Assembly (NCBI GenBank): GCA_050305935.1
Contig: JBNLGG010000028.1
Coordinates: 1 to 50,279 of the forward strand
Reading direction: 5' to 3'
DNA from: CAJXNP01 sp050305935
Lineage (GTDB): Bacteria > Bacteroidota > Bacteroidia > Cytophagales > Cyclobacteriaceae
Length of the DNA stretch: 50,279 bases
Numbering within the stretch: position 1 is the first letter of the stretch; each line of letters opens with the position of its first letter. The translations under genes and the position numbers were made by a program. Below the pieces are notes generated by a model that worked only from the letters and a program-made list of their open reading frames with translations, did no database searches and was not told the origin of the DNA. Positions 1 through 8,872 of this stretch are shown piece by piece.

Positions 1-1
1 G

Positions 2-424
2 TCTGTGCACGGAGGTATTAATATTCCGCTCAAATTACATCCGTTGGCAGCCATGAAACTGAGTTCCATATCTCCATCTTTTGTCTATTTCAAACAAGGA
101 GAATTCCAGCAACTTGATCTTGGTGTGAACATGGTGTATGACCCAATATTAGTTGGACTCTGGTACAGAGGCATTCCGCTCCAGAAAAATTACAATAACA
201 AAGCCAACCAGGATGCAATTATTGTTATGCTGGGACTGAATCTGAAATACCTGGAAGTTGGGTATAGCTATGACTTGTCGATTTCTGAGATAGCGGGAAA
301 TTCCGGGGGTTCGCACGAGATTTCCATTGTCTACAGATTCGAAGGACTAAATCCACACAAGGTGAGAAGAAAGGATAAATTCCTTCCCTGCCCCAATTAT
401 CCTCATTTCAAGAATTATAATTAG
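2..424 (+). CDS. PorP/SprF-family type IX secretion-associated outer-membrane protein, C-terminal fragment
   Basis: The reading frame is already open at the first bases of the window, so the N-terminus lies outside it; about 140 residues are visible. The end carries the family pattern of amphipathic beta strands followed by GGSHEISIVYRF, the usual last strand of PorP/SprF barrels. A short basic, proline-containing tail with a Cys-Pro pair (FLPCPNYPHF) follows. PorP/SprF proteins are outer-membrane barrels that work with T9SS and gliding machinery, often encoded next to large secreted adhesins. What lies upstream cannot be seen. The family call is good; the specific partner is unknown. Confidence 0.8.
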   Translation, partial: SVHGGINIPLKLHPLAAMKLSSISPSFVYFKQGEFQQLDLGVNMVYDPILVGLWYRGIPLQKNYNNKANQDAIIVMLGLNLKYLEVGYSYDLSISEIAGNSGGSHEISIVYRFEGLNPHKVRRKDKFLPCPNYPHFKNYN

Positions 425-479
425 TTCCGTCTCTCCAATTCATTTGACTTTCTAAAATGTGAGCAAACCATTTCTATGG

Positions 480-503
480 TGGCAGGGGGAAAGCCTCCTG
501 CCA
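480..503 (+). repeat. Strong GC-rich hairpin after the PorP/SprF gene
   Basis: The arms TGGCAGGGGG and CCTCCTGCCA can form a 10-pair stem with one G-T wobble and a four-base AAAG loop, 55 bases after the stop codon at 424. There is no T-run after the stem, so it is not a canonical intrinsic terminator. It could still mark a 3' end or be a small dispersed repeat. Confidence 0.4.
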
Positions 504-542
504 GAGATCAAATTTAAAAACAGGTAAAGGAATTTTTTTCTA

Positions 543-568
543 ATATTGGAATGATAATATTCCAATAT
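543..568. repeat. Perfect 10-bp inverted repeat abutting the first lactonase start codon
   Basis: Left arm ATATTGGAAT (543-552) and right arm ATTCCAATAT (559-568) are exact reverse complements around a six-base centre. The right arm ends two bases before the ATG at 571. As DNA this could be an operator; as RNA it would sequester the translation start region. Which one applies is inference. Confidence 0.5.
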
Positions 569-570
569 CC

Positions 571-1698
571 ATGCTAAAGCATTTCATTCCCTTAATCATA
601 TCGATCACAATGGGTAACTCCTTTGCCTATACTCAGGAATTGACACACTTCTTCGCTTCCTCACAATCCAAGGAACATCCTGCAGGGCTCGCTTTGTTTT
701 CAATGGATTTGACAAACGGGCAAATAACTTTTGTAAAAGAATTTGACCAGGTGGCGAGTTCATCTTACCTGGGCATTAGCAGGAATGGAAATTATCTCTT
801 CACTATCGACCATTTTCCCGGAAAAAGCCAGGGGGAGATTACCTCGTTTTATATTATTGATGGCGGAAAGGAGCTGGAATTTATCAGTTCCAAAGAAATT
901 CCCGGAAGGGGCCCCTGCTATGTATCACAATCTGACAATGGAGATTACCTGATGGTTGCTAATTATTCCCAAGGAAATGCCGTCACATTTTCAGTGTCTG
1001 AAGAAGGCTTTATTGGCGATGTCGTTTCAAATGTTTACCATCATGGAAGCAGCATCAACAAAGAGCGCCAGGAGTCCCCCCACCCACACATGATCATTCA
1101 GGTGCCCAATAGTTCCCTTGTGCTGGTGCCGGATCTGGGAACCGATAAGATAATGATCTATAACCTGTCCGATGACGGAAATCTTTCCCCGGCGTTGCAG
1201 CCCTATTTGGAGGTTCCTGCTGGATCGGGCCCCCGCCACATTGCGTTCCATCCTTCCTATCAATATGGCTTTGTGTTGAATGAATTGAGCAACTCGGTTA
1301 CTTCCTTTAAAGCTGATTTTGAAAAAGAAGAATTTGAAAAAATTAATACGGTCTCCATTTTACCTCCTGATTTTAGTGATTTCAATAAGTCGGCAGATAT
1401 TCTGGTGTCCCCCAACGGGAAATTTGTATATGCTACAAATAGGGGCCATAACAGCATAGCCATTCTAAAAATTAATGAAGAATCCGGGGCTGTTAGCTTA
1501 GTTAAAACCGTGAGCTGTGGAGGCGATTGGCCAAGAGCATTTAGAATGGACCCGACTGGTAAATTTCTTTTGGTTGCCAATAAAAACTCCGGAAATATTG
1601 TTGTGTTCGCAATGGATGATCAAACCGGGGAATTAACCCCTGTATCCGAAAATAATCAATTCCCCGGACCGCAATGCATTCGGTTTTTAGACAAATAA
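571..1698 (+). CDS. Exported lactonase-family beta-propeller protein (6-phosphogluconolactonase-like fold), copy 1
   Basis: This 375-residue protein starts with a signal peptide (hydrophobic to about residue 20). The rest is a repeating propeller pattern typical of the Pgl/YbhE lactonase family: segments such as SPHPHM near the middle, LVPDLGTDKIMIY, GPRHIAFHP and FVYATNRGHNSIAI, spaced about 50 residues apart. Cytoplasmic YbhE-type enzymes hydrolyse 6-phosphogluconolactone. An exported version more likely acts on another lactone or sugar derivative in the periplasm, so the substrate is open. The ATG at 571 lies just after a perfect inverted repeat. The next gene, eight bases after the stop, is a clear paralogue, so the two probably share a transcript. 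Confidence 0.82.
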   Translation: MLKHFIPLIISITMGNSFAYTQELTHFFASSQSKEHPAGLALFSMDLTNGQITFVKEFDQVASSSYLGISRNGNYLFTIDHFPGKSQGEITSFYIIDGGKELEFISSKEIPGRGPCYVSQSDNGDYLMVANYSQGNAVTFSVSEEGFIGDVVSNVYHHGSSINKERQESPHPHMIIQVPNSSLVLVPDLGTDKIMIYNLSDDGNLSPALQPYLEVPAGSGPRHIAFHPSYQYGFVLNELSNSVTSFKADFEKEEFEKINTVSILPPDFSDFNKSADILVSPNGKFVYATNRGHNSIAILKINEESGAVSLVKTVSCGGDWPRAFRMDPTGKFLLVANKNSGNIVVFAMDDQTGELTPVSENNQFPGPQCIRFLDK

Positions 1699-1705
1699 TA
1701 TACAA

Positions 1706-2824
1706 ATGAAACATGTAGTAATAATCTTTCTTTTGGCTATGTTGTCCCTGCCTTCCCTTTCCCAGGTTGCGTCTCAGTATTTCTATGTATCCTCTTATGA
1801 TAGGGGCCATCCTAATGGTATAGCTCTTTACCGCCTGGATTATCTGAGCAGTAAAATATCCAAGGTTCATGAGTTTGATTCCGAAACCAATTCTGATTAT
1901 CTGGCTATTTCGCCTAACAACAAGTTTTTACTAAGTGTCGCAATGGATGACGATACAGATGAAGGATTGATTACGTCCTTTTCAATAAATCAAGAAACAG
2001 GTGAGCTCCAATACCTTGACGAGGAAGCTTCCGGGGGGAAAGACCCTTGCTATATCTCAATAAGTGACAATTATTTTGCCGTGGTCGCGCATTATTCCAG
2101 CGGAAACATAACCGTTGCCTCCCTCGACCCGGAAGGGCGAATTTTTGAAATCGTTGAAAATATTGAACACAACGGAGCTGGACCCGATAAAGATCGTCAG
2201 GGAGAGCCTCATCCCCACATGTCGATCTATTATCCCAAGGGCAACTATATTTTTGTGCCCGATCTGGGATTGGATAGAATCATGGTATATAAACTTCGTG
2301 ACAATGGACACCTGAAAGTTACCGACAATCCATTCGGCAGCGTAGCGGGAGGTGCTGGACCAAGGCATTTTGCTTTACATCCAAATTATCAGTTTGGCTA
2401 TGTAGTGAATGAATTAAATTCTACGGTAACAGCATTTTCGTTCTCGAAAAAGACCAACGAATTAAAAGAAATCCAGACCATTTCTTCCCTTACAAAACCC
2501 TTTGAAGAAAGCAACTACCTGGCAGATGTGGCTGTTTCGCCAGATGGGAAATTTCTTTACGCCTCCAACCGCGGCCATGACAGCATATCGATCTTTTCCA
2601 TCGACCAAAAAACGGGTCAATTAACGCTCATAAAAACAGAAAGCTGTCTCGGTCAATGGCCACGCGCATTTACTATTGATCCCACCGGAAAATTTCTCAT
2701 CATCGCCAATGAACATTCAGACAACCTGGTGCTTTTTCATATCGATGAAGAAACAGGCTTGTTAAAATTCGCTTACGAAACTGAGAATTTCCCTGCGCCC
2801 AAGTGCATCAAGTTTTTGAATTAG
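1706..2824 (+). CDS. Exported lactonase-family beta-propeller protein, copy 2
   Basis: The protein has 372 residues, a signal peptide (about residues 1-20, ending near LPSLSQ) and the same propeller motifs as its upstream neighbour: EPHPHM, FVPDLGLDRIMVY, GPRHFALHP, LYASNRGHDSISIF and GQWPRAF. The two genes align end to end and are separated by seven bases, so they arose by tandem duplication and have since diverged considerably. Membership of the Pgl/YbhE lactonase family is clear. The substrate is not, and the secretion signal argues against a plain pentose-phosphate role. Confidence 0.82.
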   Translation: MKHVVIIFLLAMLSLPSLSQVASQYFYVSSYDRGHPNGIALYRLDYLSSKISKVHEFDSETNSDYLAISPNNKFLLSVAMDDDTDEGLITSFSINQETGELQYLDEEASGGKDPCYISISDNYFAVVAHYSSGNITVASLDPEGRIFEIVENIEHNGAGPDKDRQGEPHPHMSIYYPKGNYIFVPDLGLDRIMVYKLRDNGHLKVTDNPFGSVAGGAGPRHFALHPNYQFGYVVNELNSTVTAFSFSKKTNELKEIQTISSLTKPFEESNYLADVAVSPDGKFLYASNRGHDSISIFSIDQKTGQLTLIKTESCLGQWPRAFTIDPTGKFLIIANEHSDNLVLFHIDEETGLLKFAYETENFPAPKCIKFLN

Positions 2825-2861
2825 TCCATACTTGCCTAACGAGATGATTCGGAATCCTTGT

Positions 2862-2888
2862 TTTTCAGCAATTCTTTTTCGCTGAAAA
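2862..2888 (+). repeat. Inverted repeat after the lactonase pair
   Basis: TTTTCAGC (2862-2869) and GCTGAAAA (2881-2888) form an 8-bp stem with an 11-base T-rich loop, 38 bases after the lactonase stop. There is no downstream T-run on either strand, so it is a weak terminator candidate at best. Confidence 0.3.
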
Positions 2889-2914
2889 TCTGACGATTTA
2901 ATTCACTGATCAAA

Positions 2915-2945
2915 TTGTATAATTATAGCTAAAACCATAGTTTTG
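2915..2945 (+). promoter_or_regulatory. Bacteroidetes-type promoter of purH
   Basis: TTG at 2915-2917 is followed, after 20 bases, by TAGTTTTG at 2938-2945, an exact match to the Bacteroidetes -7 consensus TAnnTTTG at the usual spacing. The purH ATG at 2971 would then have a leader of about 20 bases. Confidence 0.65.
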
Positions 2946-2970
2946 CACCTTCCATTTTAAAATTCGCAAC

Positions 2971-4497
2971 ATGTCCGTCAAAAAAATAAAATCTGCCTTA
3001 ATTTCTGTTTTTTATAAGGATAACCTGGAGCCCATTATTGATATTCTTCATAAAAACGGAGTTACCATTTATTCAACAGGTGGCACTCAGAAATTTATAG
3101 AAGGCCAGGGTGTCAGCGTTACACCTGTGGAAGAGCTGACCGATTATCCTTCCATACTTGGCGGCAGGGTCAAAACACTTCATCCTAAGGTATTTGGCGG
3201 CATTCTTGGTAGAAGAGAATTGTCGGATGACCGGGCGCAAATGGAAGAATATTCCATCCCGGAAATTGACCTGGTGATCGTTGACCTTTATCCGTTTGAA
3301 GCCACGGTCGCTTCGAGTGCGTCACATCAGGACATTATTGAAAAAATTGATATCGGTGGGATTTCACTTATAAGAGCAGCAGCTAAAAACTATAAGGACG
3401 TACTCGTGGTTTCGTCCATGAGCCAATACCAGGAAGTGGAATCAATCCTCAAGGAAAACAATGGCAGTACAACGATGGAGGAACGAAAGAAATTTGCTGC
3501 CTACGCTTTTCATATTTCTTCCCATTACGACACAGCGATATTCAACTACATGAATGCGGAAGAAGACATCAATGTGTTTAAAAACAGCATCAATAAAGGA
3601 AATGTACTGCGCTACGGGGAGAACCCCCACCAAAAAGGCGTTTTTTATGGCGAACTGGCTGAGATGTTTGATCAATTAAATGGTAAAGAGCTTTCTTACA
3701 ATAACCTGGTGGACATTGATGCAGCGGTTAACTTAATCGAAGAATTCCCGGGCGAAACAGCTTTCGCCATACTTAAGCATACCAATGCCTGCGGGTGCGC
3801 GACTGGATCATCCGTGAAAGAAGCCTATCAAAAAGCCTTCGCAGCAGACACGATATCGGCGTTTGGAGGAGTACTGATTACCAATCAGGAAGTCGATAAA
3901 GAGGCCGCCGATGAGATGCACAGCCTGTTTTTCGAAATATTGGTTGCCCCATCGTTTTCAGAAGAAGCACTCGCTGTATTGAAGCAAAAGAAAAATAGAA
4001 TACTGCTTATTCAAAAGATTGCCCTTACAGCAAAAAAACAATTTAAAAGCCTCTTGAATGGTGTGATCGAACAAGACCGGGATTTAGTAACAGATACCAT
4101 TGAAAAATTCCAGGTGGTGACCAAAAAGGCAAGCTCTGAGGACCAAAATAAAGCGCTGGTATTTGCGAGCAAAGTTTGTAAACACACTAAATCAAATACC
4201 ATCGTGTTGGCAAAAGACGGGCAGTTACTGGCAAGTGGTGTAGGGCAGACGTCAAGGGTAGATGCGCTAAAACAAGCCATCGAAAAAGCAAATTCATTTA
4301 AAATGGATCTTAAGGGAGCGGTGATGGCTTCTGACGCTTTCTTCCCATTCCCGGATTGCGTGGAGATAGCTGACTCAGCTGGAATAAAAGCCGTCATACA
4401 GCCGGGTGGTTCCATTAAAGACAGTGATTCCATTGATTATTGCAATAAGCACGATATGGCCATGGTTTTTACAGGAACACGCCATTTTAAACACTAA
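2971..4497 (+). CDS. purH: Bifunctional AICAR formyltransferase / IMP cyclohydrolase PurH
   Basis: This protein catalyses the last two steps of IMP synthesis: formylation of AICAR with 10-formyl-THF, then ring closure. At 508 residues it has the standard family length. The N-terminal cyclohydrolase (MGS-like) domain shows STGGT (35-39) and GGRVKTLHP (64-72). The transformylase part shows LRYGENPHQKG (213-223) and the catalytic Lys-His pair K269-H270 in AILKHTNACGCA. It has its own promoter and lies about 90 bases before mreB, the gene order usual in Bacteroidota. Whether it is co-transcribed with mreB is unknown. Confidence 0.97.
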   Translation: MSVKKIKSALISVFYKDNLEPIIDILHKNGVTIYSTGGTQKFIEGQGVSVTPVEELTDYPSILGGRVKTLHPKVFGGILGRRELSDDRAQMEEYSIPEIDLVIVDLYPFEATVASSASHQDIIEKIDIGGISLIRAAAKNYKDVLVVSSMSQYQEVESILKENNGSTTMEERKKFAAYAFHISSHYDTAIFNYMNAEEDINVFKNSINKGNVLRYGENPHQKGVFYGELAEMFDQLNGKELSYNNLVDIDAAVNLIEEFPGETAFAILKHTNACGCATGSSVKEAYQKAFAADTISAFGGVLITNQEVDKEAADEMHSLFFEILVAPSFSEEALAVLKQKKNRILLIQKIALTAKKQFKSLLNGVIEQDRDLVTDTIEKFQVVTKKASSEDQNKALVFASKVCKHTKSNTIVLAKDGQLLASGVGQTSRVDALKQAIEKANSFKMDLKGAVMASDAFFPFPDCVEIADSAGIKAVIQPGGSIKDSDSIDYCNKHDMAMVFTGTRHFKH

Positions 4498-4586
4498 AAA
4501 TAAATTAGTTAAATAAAGATTTTATCGTCTAATTTGTATCTTTCTAAATCGTAAATCTCCACATCCGTAAACAGTAACATTTTAAC

Positions 4587-5612
4587 ATGGGGTTATTTGA
4601 TTTTTTTACCAATGACATTGCCATAGACCTTGGCACCGCCAATACACTTATTATAGCAAATGGAAAAATCGTTGTAGACGAGCCTTCTATTATTGCTATT
4701 GATAAGAACACCAATAAGGTATTGGCCATCGGCAGGGAAGCTATGCAAATGCATGAAAAAACGCACGAAAATATCCGTACTATCAGGCCACTAAAGGATG
4801 GGGTGATCGCTGACTTTCATGCTGCCGAACAGATGATCAGAGGTATGATCAAAATGATTGATACCAGTCGGCGATTATTTCCGAAATCGCACCGAATGGT
4901 AATCTGCATCCCATCCGGTATTACAGAAGTGGAAAAAAGGGCTGTAAGAGACTCAGCAGAGCATGCCGGAGCCAAAGAAGTCTATATGATCCATGAGCCA
5001 ATTGCTGCTGCTTTAGGAATAGGCATCGACATAGATCGGCCAATTGGATCCATGGTGGTAGATATAGGGGGTGGTACAACGGAAATTGCTGTAATTGCCC
5101 TTTCGGGAATCGTGTGTGACCAATCCATTCGAGTAGCGGGAGATACCTTTAACAAGGACATCCTGGACTATATGCGAAGGCAACATAACTTATTAATAGG
5201 TGAAAGAACCGCCGAAAAAGTTAAGATCGAAGTTGGGTCAGCGTTGACCGAGCTTGACAACCCACCGGATGATTTTGAAATAAGGGGGCGGGATCTAATG
5301 ACAGGTATTCCAAAAGTTATCAAAATATCATACTCAGAAATTGCGTTTGCCATTGACAAATCAGTGTCTAAAATTGAAGAGGCTGTCCTCAAAGCATTAG
5401 AGATCTCACCTCCGGAGCTTTCCGCTGACATCTACGAAAATGGTATCCACCTCACCGGTGGCGGGGCGCTCCTCAGAGGCCTTGATAAACGTCTCGCATT
5501 AAAAACCAAACTGCCACTTCATATTGCCGAGGATCCATTGAGAGCGGTAGTAAGAGGCACCGGATTTGCGCTGCAGAATTTGAATAAAATGAAAGCAGTA
5601 CTAATGACCTAA
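4587..5612 (+). CDS. mreB: Rod-shape-determining actin homologue MreB
   Basis: MreB polymerises under the inner membrane and positions the peptidoglycan elongation complex. The 341 residues show the actin-fold nucleotide-binding motifs: IAIDLGTANTLI near the N-terminus (phosphate 1), VVDIGGGTTEIAVI around residue 155 (phosphate 2) and the adenosine motif LTGGGALLRGL near 290. The first residues, MGLFDFFTNDIAIDLG, match family starts and include a short amphipathic membrane-binding segment. mreC begins seven bases after its stop, and mreD, PBP2 and rodA follow, forming a complete elongasome operon. Confidence 0.97.
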   Translation: MGLFDFFTNDIAIDLGTANTLIIANGKIVVDEPSIIAIDKNTNKVLAIGREAMQMHEKTHENIRTIRPLKDGVIADFHAAEQMIRGMIKMIDTSRRLFPKSHRMVICIPSGITEVEKRAVRDSAEHAGAKEVYMIHEPIAAALGIGIDIDRPIGSMVVDIGGGTTEIAVIALSGIVCDQSIRVAGDTFNKDILDYMRRQHNLLIGERTAEKVKIEVGSALTELDNPPDDFEIRGRDLMTGIPKVIKISYSEIAFAIDKSVSKIEEAVLKALEISPPELSADIYENGIHLTGGGALLRGLDKRLALKTKLPLHIAEDPLRAVVRGTGFALQNLNKMKAVLMT

Positions 5613-5619
5613 TGGATGA

Positions 5620-6453
5620 ATGAACAGGCTATTCCAACTTATATACCGGTATAGGGCGTTTCTAATTTTTCTATTTCTGGAATTGGTATGTTATTGGTTA
5701 ATGGTCAGTTCAAACCCCTATCACAGCGCTTCTTTTTTCCACAGTTCCAATCAATTGGCTGGAGGTATTTACAAAACCAAAGACGGGTTTACAGACTACT
5801 TTCAATTAAAAAAAATAAATACTGCCCTGGCAGACGAAAATGCCCGGTTACGGGAGAGGTACTTTGAACGTTCACAAACCATAATCGTCAGCAGGCAGAT
5901 AGATTCCACTAAAATTCCCGACGTAAATATCGGCTACGATTTCCTGGCAGCCAAAGTCATTAACAACTCGGTAAACCATACGCATAATCACTTTACACTG
6001 AATAAAGGTGAAAAGCAGGGCATCAAACGGGGCATGGGTGTAATAGGGCCGAACGGAGTAGTTGGGATTGTTCGTTCTGTCTCAAATAATTTTTCCACGG
6101 CCTATTCCTTGCTCAACAACAAGGTATTTGTGTCGGCCCAACTAAAAAACAAAGAAACCCTGTGTACGGTCAATTGGAATGGAAAGGATCCCTATTTTGC
6201 CAGTGTATTGTACGTACCACGGCATGTTAAGATCAGTCAGGGTGACTCCGTCCTGACATCAGGATTTAATTCTATATTTCCGGAAAACATTCTTATTGGA
6301 GTGGTAGAGGAGGTTACATTAAGCGAAAATGCTTCTTTTTATACCATTAAAATGGCGTTAGCCAGCGATTTCTATAGTCTGTCTTATGTGTATGTGATAA
6401 ACAATGACGCCCTCAAGGAAAAAGATGAATTGGAAGCTCTAAAAGATGAATAG
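5620..6453 (+). CDS. mreC: Rod-shape-determining protein MreC
   Basis: MreC is a periplasmic scaffold that links MreB/MreD to PBP2. The 277-residue protein has one N-terminal membrane helix (about residues 10-30), a coiled-coil region at about 65-95 (KKINTALADENARLRERY) and the double beta-barrel domain with the family segments NKGEKQGIKRGMGVIGPNGV and GDSVLTSGFNSIFPENILIG. It begins seven bases after mreB and overlaps mreD by eight bases, which suggests translational coupling. Confidence 0.94.
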   Translation: MNRLFQLIYRYRAFLIFLFLELVCYWLMVSSNPYHSASFFHSSNQLAGGIYKTKDGFTDYFQLKKINTALADENARLRERYFERSQTIIVSRQIDSTKIPDVNIGYDFLAAKVINNSVNHTHNHFTLNKGEKQGIKRGMGVIGPNGVVGIVRSVSNNFSTAYSLLNNKVFVSAQLKNKETLCTVNWNGKDPYFASVLYVPRHVKISQGDSVLTSGFNSIFPENILIGVVEEVTLSENASFYTIKMALASDFYSLSYVYVINNDALKEKDELEALKDE

Positions 6454-6967
6454 CGGAAATTATATATCGGGCACCATATGGTTTGTGCTATTTGTTTCAT
6501 TGCAAATATTGGTATTTAACAATTTCATTCTGTTTAATACGGCCTTTGCTTTTTTCTATGTGGGGATTTTGCTGTTTGCTCCATTTGAGATAAATCGCCT
6601 GTTGTACATTTTGATTGGTTTTGCAACTGGCCTGGTGATCGATATATTTGATGATACCCTGGGGGTACATGCGGCCGCATGCGTTGGCCTGACATTTCTG
6701 AGACCTTATTGGCAAAGCATCAACACGCCACGAGGAGGATATGAAAACGTCACCTTCCCAAACGTGAAAACATTAGGCTTTCGATGGTTTATCAGCTTCA
6801 TTTTTCCTTTGATTTTCTTCCACCATTTTGTGTTGTTTTTTACAGAATCAGGAAACTTTTATTACTTCTTCTCCAAGTTGCTGAAAATCATTTCCTCTTC
6901 CGTTTTAACTTTTACTATTTTAGCATTGTATCAATACCTTTTTTACAAGAAGGAGCGAATCATGTAA
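6446..6967 (+). CDS. mreD: Rod-shape-determining membrane protein MreD
   Basis: This 173-residue, very hydrophobic protein has about five predicted membrane helices and lies exactly where mreD belongs, overlapping the mreC stop and followed by the PBP2 gene. MreD sequences are poorly conserved. The call rests on position, size, topology and family-like segments such as GFATGLVIDIFDDTLGVHA. It probably stabilises MreC in the elongasome. Confidence 0.9.
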   Translation: MNSGNYISGTIWFVLFVSLQILVFNNFILFNTAFAFFYVGILLFAPFEINRLLYILIGFATGLVIDIFDDTLGVHAAACVGLTFLRPYWQSINTPRGGYENVTFPNVKTLGFRWFISFIFPLIFFHHFVLFFTESGNFYYFFSKLLKIISSSVLTFTILALYQYLFYKKERIM

Positions 6968-7057
6968 GTTGCTTGATAGGATGATGTTACCAACAAAAGG
7001 ATCAATTCATAGTCAAATAGTTTTATTCATAAGCCTGGACAGAATTAGAGTGAAACC

Positions 7058-8872
7058 ATGAAGGAGAACCGAAAGTATACTGTCCAAATTGTCTTTATCC
7101 TGGTAGGAATAGTATACCTCGCCAAGCTGTTTGCCATCCAAATTACAGACGATTCATACAAGCTGGCCGCAGAAGATAATGTCATGCGGGCGGTCACGGA
7201 GTATGCCTATCGTGGGTTGATTTCAGACCGGACAGGCAAGGAGTTATTGGTATTCAACCGACCGGTGTTCGATATCATGGTTGTACCACGTGAAGCGGAA
7301 ATTCAGGACACTGCCCTTTTCTGCGAATTGATCGGAATCAGCAGGGAAGAATTTGACAAAGAGGTAATTAGAATGCAGAAGGACAGAGGTTACAAAAGCC
7401 ATCTGCCACAGGTGCTGATTAAAATGGTGTCTCAGGAACAATTTGCACAATTCCAGGACAGACTCATTGATTTTCCAGGTTTTTTTGCACAACCAAGGAT
7501 GATAAGAGGGTATGGTCATCAAAGCCTTGCCAATGCGCTTGGCTATATTGGTGAGGTTAGCCAGCAAGACCTGAACAGGGACACTACAAACTACTATAAA
7601 TCCGGAGACTACATTGGTATCAGTGGCTTGGAAAGATCATATGAAAAAATACTTCGCGGCAAGCAAGGCGTGCAGTTTAAGATGTTCAACGCCATTGGCG
7701 TGGTAAAGGGCCCGTACAAAAATGGAAAACTTGACACCGCATCGGTTCCCGGAAAAAACCTGATCAGCACCATCGACATGGACCTACAGAGGTACGGCGA
7801 AATGCTGTTGAAAGGAAAGGCAGGCGCGGCCGTGGCCATTGAACCGGCAACTGGTGAAATACTAAGCATCATCTCCAGCCCAAGTTATGATCCTGCCGCC
7901 CTAAGCGGAAGGAGTTTTGGTAAGAAATTTTTGGAGCTAACCCAGGACTCCCTGACCCCTTTGTTTAACAGGTCAGTGTCTTCCGTTTATCCGCCAGGTT
8001 CCACTTTTAAGCCCTTGCAGGCGCTTATCGCTTTACAGGAAGGTGTGATCACACCAAACGAGCAGATTTATTGTTCGGGTGCACTGGTAGGGGACCATGC
8101 TCCTCCGGGGTACTACGATGTGTTTAAAGGGATTCAAAAATCATCCAACAATTATTTTTACATCGTCTTCAGGAGGATTATAAACAGAAACCTGTCAGAG
8201 AATACATTTATTGATTCCAGGATCGGTCTCGAAAAATGGAACGGATACCTGAGGAGATTCGGATTGGGAGATACACTTGGGATAGATATTCCAAATGAAA
8301 AAGGTGGTACTATTCCCACACCTGAACTATACAACAGGATTTATGGTGAAAACCGATGGAAATGGTCAACTATCAACTCCATCAGCATCGGACAGGGGGA
8401 ATTATTGATCAGCCCACTACAAATGGCCAATATGGCCGCTGCCATCGCAAATAGAGGATATTACTATGCCCCGCACATCATCAAGGAAATAGACTCTTTG
8501 GGAAGGCCACTGCCCAAATACCAGGTAAAACACGAGACAGGGGTCGACTCCACTCACTTCAAAACGGTGATAGACGCCATGGAAAGTGTGGTAAACCAGG
8601 GCACAGGAATCAGGGCGCGGATTGACGGCATACCTGTTTGTGGTAAAACCGGAACTTCTCAAAACCCCCATGGCGAAGACCATTCGGTTTTTATTGCTTT
8701 TGCTCCAAAAGAGAACCCGAAAATTGCCATTTTTGTCTACGTTCAAAACGCCGGTCAGGGAGCCAGAGCCGCTGCCTCAGTGGCTGGCTTGATGATTGAA
8801 AAATATCTTACGGGAGAAATAAAAAGACATTGGATAGAAGATTACGCACTTAAAGGTGATTTTATTTACTAA
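7058..8872 (+). CDS. mrdA: Penicillin-binding protein 2 (elongasome transpeptidase)
   Basis: This is the class B transpeptidase that cross-links peptidoglycan during side-wall growth. The 604 residues comprise an N-terminal membrane anchor (about 8-28), a dimerisation domain with RGLISDRTGKELL (52-64), and the transpeptidase domain. All three active-site motifs are intact: S315-T-F-K318 with the catalytic serine, S362-S-N364 and K530-T-G. The ATG at 7058 is 90 bases after mreD. Its TAA stop shares one base with the rodA ATG, so the two are coupled. Confidence 0.96.
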   Translation: MKENRKYTVQIVFILVGIVYLAKLFAIQITDDSYKLAAEDNVMRAVTEYAYRGLISDRTGKELLVFNRPVFDIMVVPREAEIQDTALFCELIGISREEFDKEVIRMQKDRGYKSHLPQVLIKMVSQEQFAQFQDRLIDFPGFFAQPRMIRGYGHQSLANALGYIGEVSQQDLNRDTTNYYKSGDYIGISGLERSYEKILRGKQGVQFKMFNAIGVVKGPYKNGKLDTASVPGKNLISTIDMDLQRYGEMLLKGKAGAAVAIEPATGEILSIISSPSYDPAALSGRSFGKKFLELTQDSLTPLFNRSVSSVYPPGSTFKPLQALIALQEGVITPNEQIYCSGALVGDHAPPGYYDVFKGIQKSSNNYFYIVFRRIINRNLSENTFIDSRIGLEKWNGYLRRFGLGDTLGIDIPNEKGGTIPTPELYNRIYGENRWKWSTINSISIGQGELLISPLQMANMAAAIANRGYYYAPHIIKEIDSLGRPLPKYQVKHETGVDSTHFKTVIDAMESVVNQGTGIRARIDGIPVCGKTGTSQNPHGEDHSVFIAFAPKENPKIAIFVYVQNAGQGARAAASVAGLMIEKYLTGEIKRHWIEDYALKGDFIY

